Positions 35,529 through 47,248 of a DNA stretch of 64,000 nucleotides are shown here, one piece after another (position 1 is the first letter of the stretch; each line of letters begins with the position of its first letter). The notes beneath the pieces are model-generated. The model did not search any database and had not been told where the DNA came from. It worked only from the letters and a program-made list of their open reading frames with translations. The position numbers and the translations under genes were made by a program. The stretch lies in NCBI RefSeq assembly GCF_963678975.1, contig NC_089275.1, forward strand, positions 26,535,977 to 26,599,976. The letters run 5' to 3'. This stretch comes from Dysidea avara (taxonomy: Eukaryota; Porifera; Demospongiae; Dictyoceratida; Dysideidae).

Positions 35529-35734
35529 GTAAGTTTATATAAAGATTATTAAATTTCTTTATTTATGCCATATTTGTGCATATTGTAAATGAGTTGTCAC
35601 AATCAATTTGATTATTTATCATTTACTATATATAGGAATCATAAAGTTTGTGTTTTCCACAAGCGGAAACCAGCTTATTATTTCTTTCTTCATCATGACT
35701 TCACAATATTTGCTAAGTACATACACTATGTATA

Positions 35735-35757
35735 TCAGGACTCATGGTAGTGAGTAG
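35735..35757 (+). mobile_element. TCAGGACTC-type terminus
   Basis: A, then TCAGGACTCATGGTAGTGAG, a diverged copy of the ends at 2863, 16491 and 37611. A MITE is inserted 23 bp inside, and the shared interior block reappears at 36250-36300. Confidence 0.6.
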
Positions 35758-36160
35758 CTAGTCTGGCGTGGCTGCCCTTCTGATTAGAGGTGAAGGGTCT
35801 GGTCTGTCTAGCATCACATGCTTGTGCCAGATTACAAGAATCAGGTCAACCAATCAGATCACTTGGTTACGAATTAACATGTAACTCATATGAACATTTC
35901 TCGTGCATTCTGATGGTGAAAATATGTGGAGATGTCTCTTCTGAAAGCCGAGGGCACAATAGAAGGCATTTGTAGAGAATACTTTTGTTGACTTCTTGAC
36001 TAGGTAAGACATTATTAATAACAACAATAACAAAGCAATATTAATTAATTTGTGTGGTTATCATGACGTAATATTGCATTCCATCTGCACAAGTGTGTGA
36101 TGCTAGACATACCAGACCCTTCATCCCTAATTGAAGGGGCGTGGCACACCACCAGACTAG
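35758..36160. mobile_element. 403-bp MITE with long inverted repeats
   Basis: Ends CTAGTCTGGCGTGGCTGCCC and inverse (GGCGTGGCACACCACCAGACTAG, imperfect). Inner inverted block GAAGGGTCTGG..CTAGCATCACA. Flanked by TGAGTAG and TGAGTAA, a possible 6-7 bp target duplication. Confidence 0.75.
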
Positions 36161-36596
36161 TGAGTAACAAAGCCAGGAAAACACAAGTGCAATAAAATGT
36201 AATTTCTGCTGTGAGCTGTTTACATGACTGAATGGTTACACAATTAATTAGAGACTGTCTTTGTGCTCCTTGAAGATTCAAAATTGCTGTCATGACATCA
36301 CCGCACTATATACCAGGGTGTTCAAAGGTACTGCTCAGGGTTTAGCTCACATATTACCCAGGCAATATCTAGATATTACCCAGGCAATATCATGGGAACG
36401 CGGTTTACTCATGACTTTGATGCCAGTGATGTACGGTTACGAAATGCTTTGACTCCGTGACACAAAGCCTCTTATTTTGGGTTTTAGTTTACACATTAGG
36501 TTAAGCTCGGTGTAGTTGCTAGGTTTAGATTATTTGACAGTAACACTATATTCTAAGACTAATGATCTGTAAAATGATCTCTTGGGCGATGTGTAG

Positions 36597-36679
36597 ATGT
36601 GTATTTCTACCAACTGTGTGGGAGGCATGTCATCCATTGAGCAGACCATGAAACAAGAAGAATATGACAACTACAGTAG
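36597..36679 (+). CDS. Weak candidate exon
   Basis: Open frame (MSSIEQTMKQEEYDNYS part) ending AG|GTGAGT, with TGTGTAG immediately before as a possible acceptor. No domain; proposed only because it lies 1.1 kb downstream of the EGF exon on the same strand. May be chance. Confidence 0.18.
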
Positions 36680-37610
36680 GTGAGTAGCTTATAGTCCTAA
36701 GTACTTAACTTAATGTATTAACTTACTTACTGCTACAGCAGCGAAGGTTTAATGTAGTATTAAAAAAAACATAGATCCTTTACACCCCCAAAAACCAATC
36801 CCATAATCAAAACTTTCTGGTATGTGTTGAAACATAGTTATGTAGGAATAACACACTGAGAACTATTTTCCCACGCTATTGAAACCACAATCATCAAATC
36901 CTAGTGTATAAAACAAATGGGGTGAATGCTCTGTGGTTCTTTCACCTATCAGGAGAGTGTGCCCTGAGTGATATATATCACTTATACCATGGCTGCTTGG
37001 GATTTTTCCATGGTATAACTATTACACATGTATTAGTTTAAGTGACGACAATGTGAGATGCGGATACCATTTTAGAGATTAATGCCTTAAACAATGTTGC
37101 AATACAGCAAATAGCTATGAGTTACTGATGTCAGTGGCTACTACAGGAGGTACAATTATCACATTAAGCATAGTTATGAAGTAATCCTTTAATGGCCTCA
37201 ACTGACCAGTCACTGGTCACAATGAAACCTGCATACTATGGACACCTATAGGGAACAATGCCAAGTGCCCTGGTTATGAAGTTGTAAACCAATCCAGTTT
37301 ATACATGCTAAAGGATCTTTATAGACCATTACCACTATCTAGATGATCATTTCCAGCATCCATATTAACAGGCTCTACTGTAAGGCATTAAGCCAGGACC
37401 AGTATGTTGCAAAGTGTCCAGCCACAGTAGCCTCAATCACAGCGATTACAGCAAATGGAATTAAAGTTGCATAACTTTCCCATCCTCTAAACTGCAGCCC
37501 CACCCTAGGCCTATCTAAGTTCTGTAAAGTTTAATAGCATGCTTCACAGTACAGTTGCCATGCTAGCCACATTTATATACCAGTGGGAAGCACAAATAAA
37601 AATTTATTCA
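36680..37610. other. Non-coding region
   Basis: Nothing supported; a SINE- or element-like feature was not seen. Confidence 0.35.
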
Positions 37611-37720
37611 TCAAGACTCACGGTAGTGAGTCGCACGGCCAAGAAACTACAAAGCGCATGCCCAATTAAAAGACGCGCAGCCACTGCTGTGAGTTATTTA
37701 CGTGTAGGGCCGGTTTTGCA
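37611..37720 (+). mobile_element. TCAAGACTC-type terminus with stem-loop
   Basis: A, then TCAAGACTCACGGTAGTGAG, followed by CGCACGGCCAAGAAACTACA and GACGCGCAGCCACTGCTGTG, as at 2863. The outermost ~35 bases are an imperfect inverse of the composite tail end (GGCCCAAGAAG). Confidence 0.7.
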
Positions 37721-37865
37721 ATATTAGTCCTGGATTATGCAACATCTCTCAATAGATTTGTGTTGCGTTACGTGATAAAAAAATCTTTAGGAGTAATTTT
37801 CTTGCGACCTCGCTAAAATAAAAAAGTAGCCATCGCAAAATAAAAAATAGGCGTATTTCACTTTA

Positions 37866-40781
37866 TTTCTCTACCTTATGTTACAAATACTGTCACATTA
37901 TACCAGTCAACATAGCTGTGTTTGTACAGTCGATCTAGCACTGACATTATCCAATTCTGGTTTGCCTATATGCGTATTTTCTTCAATCAAACCTCTAATC
38001 CCTACAATAACTTTTAAAGACACGACGTGGACACAAACTCTAATGCCTGATAAACAAGTGACAGCGTGCTGAACCGTAAGTTCCCTAGGGATGGCGTTTT
38101 AAGCAGAAATCTTTTAAATTCCATTTAGTGCCACACCCCATGCAAACGTTTATAAATCGCCAGATGTCTTATGGTGTGAAGAACAAAATCACTAGCGAAG
38201 GTGCTTTAAGCATACTCTTCAATTCTCTATTTACATGTAATTTTTAATAAATTAGCCACAAAGGCCGGTAGGGTGAATACAGAAGGTAACAAGCCTTTAG
38301 GGGGTTACCATCTCTATGTAGTGTGGATCATGGAGCTTGTGTTGTGGCTTTCATTAAGTATTATGCACACACAAATGGTGCAACAAAATTTTGTAATGGA
38401 TTGCTCGAATATGGTTGGTGGTGTTGTGGCTCGTGGTTTTCCAGTGACCGTGTATGAATTGGGGTTGTTCCACACAACTCACACAATATTCAAATTTCAT
38501 GATGGCCATGAAAATTGCTTTCCATATGGTAAACATACAACAATGTGTAACAACGTTAATCAACATCACAGCAAGACATTACTAAAAATAGTTCAACAAT
38601 AGTGATGATCTCTTGTATGTCAGCATGACGATACTGAGACCTGTAAAAGAATAAGCAGACACTGAAGTTAACCTTAAATTAAACACTCATGCAACTGACC
38701 TGGAACATTGGTCGCAACACCAAAAACACTTGTTTCAATATCTGATGACACAATCCAGCAGGCACTGAATTAATAAGAGAATGTACAATTTGCTGGGCTG
38801 TATTAATAATAGCATGGATAATCAAAATTAACAAAAATTATGTCCCAGGCTAAGTGCATGAATAACATAACTGTGGGTAAGCATGTTAAACCAGAACATT
38901 AGTCAAACAAAAGTACACTATCACAACTTGGTCATAATACAATGTTTGTACCACTGTACTTCACACTGGTTACTCAAAAATTGTGCCATTCCAGGACAAC
39001 AGCATAATTATGAAACAAATAGTTACTACAACACAGAAGGCTTACTGTTGCACTGTCCACACTGATATACCATAATTTAAAAACATAACAGGTGGGAATT
39101 AAATACAATATACTTAACATCTGGGTACTAGGAAAAAATCACTAACATCACAACATGTAAACTGACCTGGAAATTAACACCCTTGATGCCACTACAGTCT
39201 ACACTGGATATTTGTTTGGACCCATCAACACTATGCCGGATACATCTGAGTAGACTGACCTGCAAATTCACACCCTTCATGTCACTAGTATACAGTGATA
39301 ATTGATAACTACAAAAACAACAATTGCAATAATACAATTCTTCTGTATGTCAACTGACCTTAAATTCATGACACTCGATACCGAGACCTGTAAAAGAATA
39401 AGCAGGCACTGAAGTCAACCTTAAATTAAACACACATGCAAACTGACCTGGAACATCGGTCGCAACACCAAAGACACCTGTTTCAATATCTGACGAAACA
39501 ATCCAGCAGGCACTGAATTAAAAAGAGAATGTGCAAAAAATTAATATGCCAGGCTGTACCAATAATAGGATGGATAATCAAAATGAACTAAAAATATATA
39601 TATATCCCATATGCAGGTTAGGTGAATAACATAACTGTTGGGTAAGCATGTAAACCAGAACATTAAGTCATTGGTCAAACAAAAGTACGCTATCACAACC
39701 TGGTTACTGATAATTGATAACTACAAAAAGAACAATTGCAATAATACAATTCCTCTGAACGTCAACTAACCTGAAATTCATGACACCTGTATCTTTGTTC
39801 CTGCATGGTCTCAACTTACATATGTACCACGATCACATTCAACTGCTAGTGGATAAACCAGGATGACCAGATGGCCTGCAAAAACCAACAAGCAGGTGTT
39901 AAATACAATACACCTAAAGCCTGGAATATGAAAAATATTATATAAGCATTATTCCACACTGATATAGTAATAGATTATAGGATGTTGTGGAACTTGCCTG
40001 AACATATAAACTTGAACATGAGGACAATTGCATAATCTGGACACTTGGAATTGTCCAATACCTGATGAACAAGTTGGCACTAATGACATTCACTTCAACA
40101 TTTTATCCCAGCTGGGTGAATCTCTTGTAACTGAGTAAAAAGGTGATTATTTTCCACCTGCAACCAAAGTTCTACATTTCTGTGGTTGAGAGTAAACTGA
40201 CCTGGAAAATCAGTATGCCATAGGGGTATGGAAACGGTTCCTTTCCTTCTGTTGTGACATTACTTACAGCTGACTGGTAAATAATCATCTATGTCCCCGT
40301 GGACCCCAAAACTGAATGAGTACACCAATAACTTCACAAGTTGGAATGAATTTCCTTTCAACATGTGGTGGAAGGAGTTTCCTTTCAACATCTGGTGGAC
40401 AGGTTCAAAAATCCTATTGCACAAACATGGCGAATCAGTGTGTCGTGATGTGACACGTTGCACAAACTTCACTCCTCGTTTTGTTAGCCTTCAAGACCAG
40501 CATATATCATAGAGTACCTCAGTATTCTTGACTCTTACTTCTTCAAGTGCTGCTCAAGCGATGTAGTTTCTCACGAGGGGGCTCGAGTTTCTCATTAAAG
40601 TAGAACCGATTAAAGTACGCCTCACCATCCATTTAAAACCATGTATCACGTGTGTCCGCTTAAGGTAATTAGGGATTTTCCACAAGATTTCCCTAAAATA
40701 TATCACGTGTTTGTTGTCAATCCGGTGGATTCTGGTGGTATACATGGTTCAACAATGCAGTAAGTGTACTTTAATATAGTA
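37866..40781 (-). other. Duplicated block A with small exon-like repeats
   Basis: Paralog of 60342-61856: the first ~190 bp (CTCTACCTTATG, GTACAGTCGATCTAGCACTG) and last ~150 bp (CATGTATCACGTGTGTCCGC to AATATAGTATAAG) align with both ends of that block. Within it, 38627-38790 is repeated at 39375-39540 (~750 bp apart). On the minus strand many short units lie between TTTTTGCAG/TTTTTGTAG and AATTTCCAG|GTCAGT or GTTAGT, for example SDMKGVNLQ and DCSGIKGVNFQ. They look like repeated exons of an unknown gene. Several have stops, so at least part is decayed. Confidence 0.5.
40260..40472 (-). CDS. Possible exon with tandem octapeptide
   Basis: Minus-strand open frame containing HQMLKGNSFHHMLKGNSF and ending at a CAGCT|GTAAGT donor. 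It lies in block A with the other exon-like units. No family recognised. Confidence 0.25.
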   Translation of the reverse strand: MKFVQRVTSRHTDSPCLCNRIFEPVHQMLKGNSFHHMLKGNSFQLVKLLVYSFSFGVHGDIDDYLPVSCK

Positions 40782-41189
40782 TAAGCTCTTAATAATTGTT
40801 TGTGCACTGCTAAACTAAGTTATTTTTGTGTGATAAGCATGCTTGAGGAAGGGTCTGGGGGATGAGACTAATGTTTTGACAGCAGTTGATGATGGCCAGG
40901 CAAGGAACTGCGAAAAGAACTACTGTGATAGTAGGGAAAAATTCCCACCCCTATAGCTCTGCCTAGGGGCATTAACTAGCATTATCTACAGCTAGTCAGC
41001 TACTGTATTATGTTGCTGATATGTACATCCAGGCCAAGAATAAAGGTGAAAGTGTAGTAAGGCTCAATCCTATTATTCTGCTGAATAGGCAAGGGAGTCT
41101 GGGACTCTGGAGGCATTACTCCCTCAGGAAAGTATAAATACTACAACCTTTTGTTTTAATTGCTTCATCAAGTATAAAAATTTTAGTCA

Positions 41190-41548
41190 AAAGGTGATGA
41201 TTGAGGCTCTGGTCTTATGCACTGGTTGGAGTGGTTGCATCAATACTGCACTGTGGCATCCTTGAGGGGTTAGTGCTGGCATTGTCCATGGCAATACTAT
41301 TCCATCTCCCTGAGTCTTGATGATTGAGTCCTCCATTCCTTTCTCTGCTGCTCCAATCTTGAAGTTGTGACCACAGTCAAAAGGTGACGATCGAGGCTCT
41401 GGTCTTGCATCTATACTGTACTGCAACACCCTTGAGGGGTTAGTACCGGCATTGTCCATCGCAATACTGTTCCATCTCCCATATACAACTCTTGATGGTT
41501 GAGTCCTATATTCCTTTCTCTGCTACTCTAATCCTGAAGTTGTGACCA
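41190..41548. repeat. Tandem duplication, two ~180-bp units
   Basis: Units begin AAAAGGTGATGATTGAGGCT and AAAAGGTGACGATCGAGGCT and end GAAGTTGTGACC. The second lacks ~20 bp near its start and gains a few bases near CTCCCATATACAAC. No coding evidence. Confidence 0.85.
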
Positions 41549-41915
41549 AAATATTAAGAAATGGTTATAACATGATAAATTATTATGATGATAACAATTA
41601 CAAATGTATTTATAGCTGTGTAGCAACTGTGAACTAATTAGGCACTTGCAGTTTAATTAGGTGCCTGAAGCATTTAACATGCACAGATATGAGATATATT
41701 CGTCACATGCAGTAAAGATAGATTTACTCTAATAGAACAGTCATACTACACTGTAAATTCATACTTCCAAATTTATGGTGTTATGAAACAGTCATTATTA
41801 TGTATGGATTTTACTGACTCTCCAAGATAATATTCTGTATTAATGTCAACTGCTCATTTCCAAAAAAAATTCCTTTTAAACCAATTGTAGAATCTATCAC
41901 TGATAAAAATGAGTG

Positions 41916-42708
41916 ATATCCACCCCAAAAACACCTTCGCTGTAAAAAAGGCGTGCCCAAGAAACTAAAAGTACCTGGAACCCAATGTAAAAAAACAAAA
42001 ATAAAAAACAGCTGGTAACTTAAAAGAGCTGATATCTGAAGCGGCCAAGAATACAACTAACTACAATTACTAAAGTTTAATCCATGCAAGAACGCCTTGG
42101 CTATAAAACAGGTGTACATGAAATTAACTGGCAGCTGAAATGGCTGATATCTGAAGTGGCCAAGAATGAATGGTCATATACAACTAATTAAAAAATTTAA
42201 CACTGAACCTTTATAATTCAGCTGTGTTCTATATTCACTCTTGCTGCATCCTAAAGTAATTTCTTTTAACTCTAATTGGTTGGTAATTTGGCCGCCTTTT
42301 TTTGCTCTGTTATACTGACTAGTAAAAAAGGCGGCCAAATTACCAGCCAATTAGAGTTAAAAGAAATTACTTTAGGATGCAGCAAGAGTGAATATAGAAC
42401 ACATCTGAATTATAAAGGTTCAGTGTTAAATTTCTAAATTAGTTGTATATGACCATTCATTCTTGTTCAGCTGCCAGTTACTTTCATGTACACCTGTTTT
42501 ATAGCCAAGGTGTTCTTGCATGGATTAAACTTTAGTAATTGTAGTTAGTTGTATTCTTGGCCGCTTCAGATATCATCTCTTTAAGTTACCAGTTACTTTT
42601 CACTTCAGCTGAGCTGTTTTTTGTTTTTGTTTTTTACATTGGGTTCCAGGTACTTGTAGTTTCTTGGGCGCACCTTTTTTACAGCGAAGGTGTTTTTGGG
42701 GTGGATAT
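41916..42708. mobile_element. 793-bp foldback element
   Basis: Ends ATATCCACCCCAAAAACACC and inverse; arms of ~390 bp meet near 42310 at GGCCGCCTTTTT / AAAAAGGCGGCC. The left arm lacks some sequence of the right. Terminal design (AAAACAC..GCTGTAAAAAAGGCG) is related to the composite head and to 6400-7035. Confidence 0.88.
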
Positions 42709-43424
42709 GTATCTACTGTTTAATGCACAACAATAATAATTTATTTAATCACACCATATAACCCCTCTATTCTGTAATCATGATATACTTTCCTTATTAA
42801 TGTGGTGTCCTGACTTCTTTGGCCAAAATGTAGGACCACAGACATGTCCTAATTATCAAGACGTTTACATTTCAAAGTATCCTTTTTTAAATGATTCTAC
42901 TGTATAATATGTAAGCTGGGTTCACGAAAAGCTTCGCAGGTATTCCTTCACTGGGCAACTGCCACAAAACACATCATACGTTTTAATATGTGCTGATGTG
43001 TGCATGTACAAGAATTGGTGTTGATTACTACAAAAGCCTATTACAGTTGTGTATCTATTAACAAATATATACATACATAAGTATAATATAATTATGAATA
43101 TACATATGTATATTAAAAAATAAGATTAGCTACTGTAAATAAAATATATTTTACAATCACTAGATTACAATACCCCCTTTTCAAAGAAGACATGTTGTTA
43201 TGTCAGTGTCTAACATAATCACCAAATCTACTCAGAGGACAATGGGTTCTTGAAGGGTAAAATTTCACTGAAACTAAAGTAGAAGTTGTTGGTAATTGCT
43301 GTTCTGTCATAATCATCTAAGAGCTCTAAATTACTTCCTGTGACATTCTGTGAAGCATGATGTGTTCTTTGGTCAGATACTTGCTCAGCTGGAATTGGTC
43401 TTGATGCTCTTGAATGTTGTGGAG
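42709..43424. other. Non-coding AT-rich region
   Basis: ATA-rich at 43060-43150; nothing else supported. Confidence 0.35.
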
Positions 43425-44340
43425 ACTAAACTACTTCGCTGGAGCAAGGTTTCAGCTTATCGAAATGTATGATCTTACATTGTTGGTTGCCATAGAAGTG
43501 CTGTATCTGGTACATTATGTCAGATACTTTCTAATTACCTTGTAAGGCCCAGTCCAAGGATGGTGAAGCTTGTGTGATGTTCCCTTTGGAGCTTGTGAGT
43601 GTAACCAAACATAGTCTTCCACTTTGTAATGGTCACCATGTACTTTTGTGTTGTGAACTTTCTTTCTGCCATTGATGTGTTTTAGTAATATGCTCTCCTT
43701 ACTATTTTTAATACACTGCACAGTCTAGTTTGTAAATGGTTGGCATATTTTCCTTGAGATGGATGTGATTCTTTTCTAGTGCCATATGGGACATCAATAG
43801 GTAGTCTTGCATGGTGCCCCAAGCATAAGATAAAAGGGGCATAACCAGTAGATGACTGTTGTAGGCCATACAGACTTTACAGATATAATGTTCCCGGATG
43901 GCCCTTAGCACACATGGCTAACACATTAAACAAGATTCTGTTGAATCTTTCACCTAGGCTATCACATTGGGGATGGTAAGGGGTGGTTCAAGTTTATTAA
44001 TATTCAATAACTTACACACTTCTGTGGTCAACTGACTTTCAAATTTCCTGCCCTGGTAAAAATGAAATTGTTCAGGAACTGAACAACTTAAGAATATTTC
44101 ATCAACTAACTTACTGGCTACTGAGAAGCTTCTTGATTTGGAAGAGGAAACGCTCCCATACGTATATCTGGTAAAATAATTTGCTACCACTAAGTTTCCA
44201 GTGTCACTCTCAGGTAGTGGTCCAAGCATAGGGTAATTTGCAGCAATTGTGCCCATGGGGGCTTGTTGTCGAGGAGCAGGTGTTCACACCAGAATAGTGA
44301 CCAGGCCAGTAAAAATGTTCTTTTAGCCATTGTAAGGTGT
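43425..44340 (-). pseudogene. Ty3/gypsy retrotransposon integrase fragment
   Basis: Minus strand, several frames. In order: KTLQWLKEHFYWPGHYSG near the end of the zinc-binding region (44340-44280); the core beginning MGTIAANYPMLGPLPESDTG (44256) with VVANYFTRY (first catalytic Asp of the DDE triad replaced by Asn) and FHFYQGRKFESQL (the usual second Asp also appears changed); then the C-terminal GPY/F-type region KLHHPWTGPYKVIRK (about 43560), followed in another frame by IIHFDKLKPC. Frameshifts, catalytic changes and absence of RT, protease and LTRs show an old truncated copy. Confidence 0.85.
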
Positions 44341-44730
44341 TTTCATAATAGTAGAGTGGCTAAACAACAAATTTTGATGAAATTGTTCACTTTATGATAA
44401 AAGCACCAAATTTTCTGTGGAAGTTGAGTAAGGTATACTAAATCGTTTGAGATACGATACCACATCGAAATCATTGCATTATGGCATGTTTTGAAACTTT
44501 TAAACTAGGTTATAATCCCATTTCTAGCTGCCAAGGAAGCCATACAAGTGCACCAACATCTTTGTGTTTGCTTAAATAGCATGAATGTATCTCAAATTTA
44601 CAGGTGTAATCAGAAAATCTTTCAAAATGTGGTAAAATAACCTGTTTTAAACACTTCTAATGCAGCCAAAATTTCAGTGTTGACAGTACAGGTATGATCC
44701 AATAGAAATAATGTATTGTACATCTACATT
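44341..44730. other. Non-coding region
   Basis: No supported feature between the integrase fragment and the next MITE. Confidence 0.4.
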
Positions 44731-44981
44731 TGTGACCGGATTTGCGAAAAGGTACCTTTTCCACACATTTGACATACCAGGAAACAAAATGATGTAACAG
44801 TTGACTCCTTATACTGTTTAACTTGCTCTTAGTATCATAATGTAGCCAGATACTGTAGCTACATTCATTGAAAATTTCAAGCAATTATATACCATGATCA
44901 AAACGTTATGAAGCTTTAAAGTTCAAAAAATGGGTCAAATTTTGTGTGTGAAAAAGGTACCTTTTTGCAAATCCGGTCACA
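44731..44981. mobile_element. 251-bp TGTGACCGG MITE, copy at retroelement 3' end
   Basis: Ends TGTGACCGGATTTGCGAAAA and inverse (TTTTTGCAAATCCGGTCACA), with inverted GGTACCTTTT. A near-identical copy in opposite orientation is at 54832-55082. It abuts repeat B2 of the retroelement. Confidence 0.9.
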
Positions 44982-45235
44982 TTTAATGTATTGCACAAGC
45001 ATCACACCTACTTACCTTATCTTCTTGTGTGCTGCTTCAACTTCACTGGGCACGACACCACTATCGATGATTGTGGTGGGTTTGGTAGATGTGCCGGAGT
45101 TTTGCCTGCCGGGGGAGTTGGTAAACCTTGATACTAGTTCTGAGCCTGGCAATTAGGTGTTAGGTTACTTATGACGTCCATTGGTTAACCTGAGCACCCC
45201 AAATGACCACTAAATAGCTTGGGTGAGTAGGCCAC
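44982..45235 (-). repeat. Split direct repeat B2
   Basis: Matches B1 (46000-46207 plus 49790-49836) at ~98 percent; ends at GAGTAGGCCAC, where similarity stops abruptly. Forms the 3' terminus of the retroelement. Confidence 0.93.
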
Positions 45236-45850
45236 CTATCTTTTGCATTATAACATTATTTATAGGTATGGCTTAATGGGGGAAAGGCAGGCATAAACAT
45301 AAACTCCAGCACTGTCACATCCCAATCTAATTGGGATGGAGAATTTGCTCACGTATGTAGCTACGTGAGGTTCGCCTTGTCCAGAGGCCGCTCTGGAACG
45401 CAAGGCAATGAAGACATTTAATAATATGCTGCTTGTCCCAACTGATGTGTTTGGCCTTGCTTTGAGGTAACTCGGCATGAGAAGTTGTGGAGAATCAGAG
45501 ACACAATCATACACACACATCTGTCAACCTTGTCCAGAGGCAGCTCTGGAACGCAAGGTGATATTGTGACTGTGAGGCAACACCCAACCTTCAACCACTG
45601 GCTAATACCAGTACGACATCTGACCTCCTCTGTGGTACCAGCAATATCCTGTGACAAAGGAAAAATGGAGACAAAAGAACACCAGGACCAAAGGCAACCA
45701 AATTATCATGTAATATGTAGATACACATCAAAAATAGAGGCCACGGACTTATTGGAATGATTACCATGATTGTGTAGGCTATGTTTAACAAGTGATTAGT
45801 ATACTAATGTACATGCACTATACACACAAATGGGTAGGGGGAGGGGTGGG
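45236..45850. other. Unmatched segment between B2 and A2
   Basis: Contains a direct duplication CCTTGTCCAGAGGC-GCTCTGGAACGCAAGG at 45376-45406 and 45528-45558. CTTATTGGAATGATTA (45747 on) is inverted as TGATTATTCCAATAAG (45912 on), bracketing A2. Either an insertion or sequence lost from A1. Confidence 0.5.
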
Positions 45851-45921
45851 AAGACTTGAGTGCTGTCTAGTGACCTTTGGAGTGTCCCTCATGTTGACTA
45901 CAGCGCATGCGTGATTATTCC
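45851..45921 (-). repeat. Split direct repeat A2
   Basis: 71 bp, 68 identical to A1 (55609-55679). On the minus strand it preserves an ATG (45892-45890) in the frame of gag; A1 has ACG there. Confidence 0.9.
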
Positions 45922-45999
45922 AATAAGAGCCCACTAACTCTACAAGTGCTCATGTGCATGCTCCATTAACTAGGTTTAAATCAACAGATTTAAACTCTT

Positions 46000-46207
46000 A
46001 TTTAATGTAGTGCACAAGCATTACACCTACTTACCTTATCTTCTTGTGCGCTGCTTCAACTTCACTGGGCACGACACCACTATCGATGATTGTGGTGGGT
46101 TTGGTAGATGTGCCGGAGTTTTGCCTGCCGGGGGAGTTGGTAAGCCTTGATACTAGTTCTGAGCCTGGCGATTAGGTGTTAGGTTACTTATGACGTCCAT
46201 TGGTTAA
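46000..46207 (-). repeat. Split direct repeat B1, first part
   Basis: Identical in order to B2; interrupted at TTAA (46204-46207) by the piggyBac element and resumed at 49790-49836. Confidence 0.93.
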
Positions 46208-46309
46208 CCCTTTGTTACCTAAAAGCCATTAAAGTGGTACGCATACCCCGTTACCTGAATTATTTTTACCGAAATTTTGTATATTACACAGGCGTGAACT
46301 CACCACTGT

Positions 46310-46925
46310 AACTCTTTAACTAAGGATCCTCCGTGACTGAAAAGTGGCCTGAATACTGTCCATTAACTGCTCTACAAGGTGAGGTGTTGTTTAAATAATA
46401 ATTGTAACATCATCGCTATTTTTTTTTAGAATACGCGTGCATCTTTTGTTCGCGATTGCCACAACTTCATCATGGAAACAGTCAGCACTGCCAAATTTGG
46501 AAGAACTACTCTGGAATGATACAATGACGTACAATGACGTTTACAGACACATAAAAAATCGTTTGATCAAATTATGATTTCTACAAAAATGCTATCACAT
46601 TTGTTTACAAGCTTACATAAAATTAAAAAAAGACAAATCTGTATAATGGCGTGATTTCAGCCATCTTACTTTCGAAGTACAACTCTTCCGTGGCTGAAAA
46701 TCAGCATGAACAGTCTCCGATAGCTGCTCCAGAATATGAAATGATAGTGCAAGGGGTATTGTAACACTATCGCTGTCTTTGTTAGAAGATGCGTGCCTTG
46801 TTCAGTCGTGGCGGCCATAAATCCACCTTCAATGAAGCCACCAGTACCATATTCGGAAGTAACACTTCAAATTACTAGACAGATGCATCGTGACGTTTAC
46901 AGACTCAGCAAAATTCATTTGATCA
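46310..46925. repeat. Subterminal tandem duplication in the piggyBac element
   Basis: Two diverged units (about 46310-46570 and 46675-46925) share in order CCGTGACTGAAAA / CCGTGGCTGAAAA, ATTGTAACA-CATCGCT / ATTGTAACACTATCGCT, TGACGTTTACAGAC and TTTGATCAA. Such subterminal repeats may be transposase-binding; that is inference. Confidence 0.7.
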
Positions 46926-47248
46926 AGTAATAATTTAAAAAAAAATGCAGTTGAATTTCAATATGCGTGCATAATAATAATAATACTAAAACCAGACCTG
47001 GGGCAGACAGAGAGAAAATGTTTAGCCTAGATTTAGGAGATGGTGCCCCTCCATCTCCAGGGGAAAACCTCTGTACAAAGAGGAAAAAACCCTTTGCTCT
47101 TGGAGCTCTGTTTCTGTTATCCACACACACACACACACTCGTGCAATAAAAAAACAACATGCGTACATACAATAAAAATGTTTTCTCTTCACTTCATACA
47201 GTAGCTACCTGAAAGACTCAAATTATGCAAATAAACAATATGGATTAG

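Noticed and set aside
38273-38602. 109-codon plus-strand ORF
   Set aside because: It overlaps minus-strand exon-like repeats and shows no domain; likely a shadow.
43425-44340. Complete LTR retrotransposon
   Set aside because: Only integrase is present, frameshifted and with altered catalytic residues; no LTRs, protease or RT nearby.
46967-47149. Plus-strand ORF in the piggyBac 3' region
   Set aside because: Overlaps a CA microsatellite and is unsupported; both strands are open by composition.
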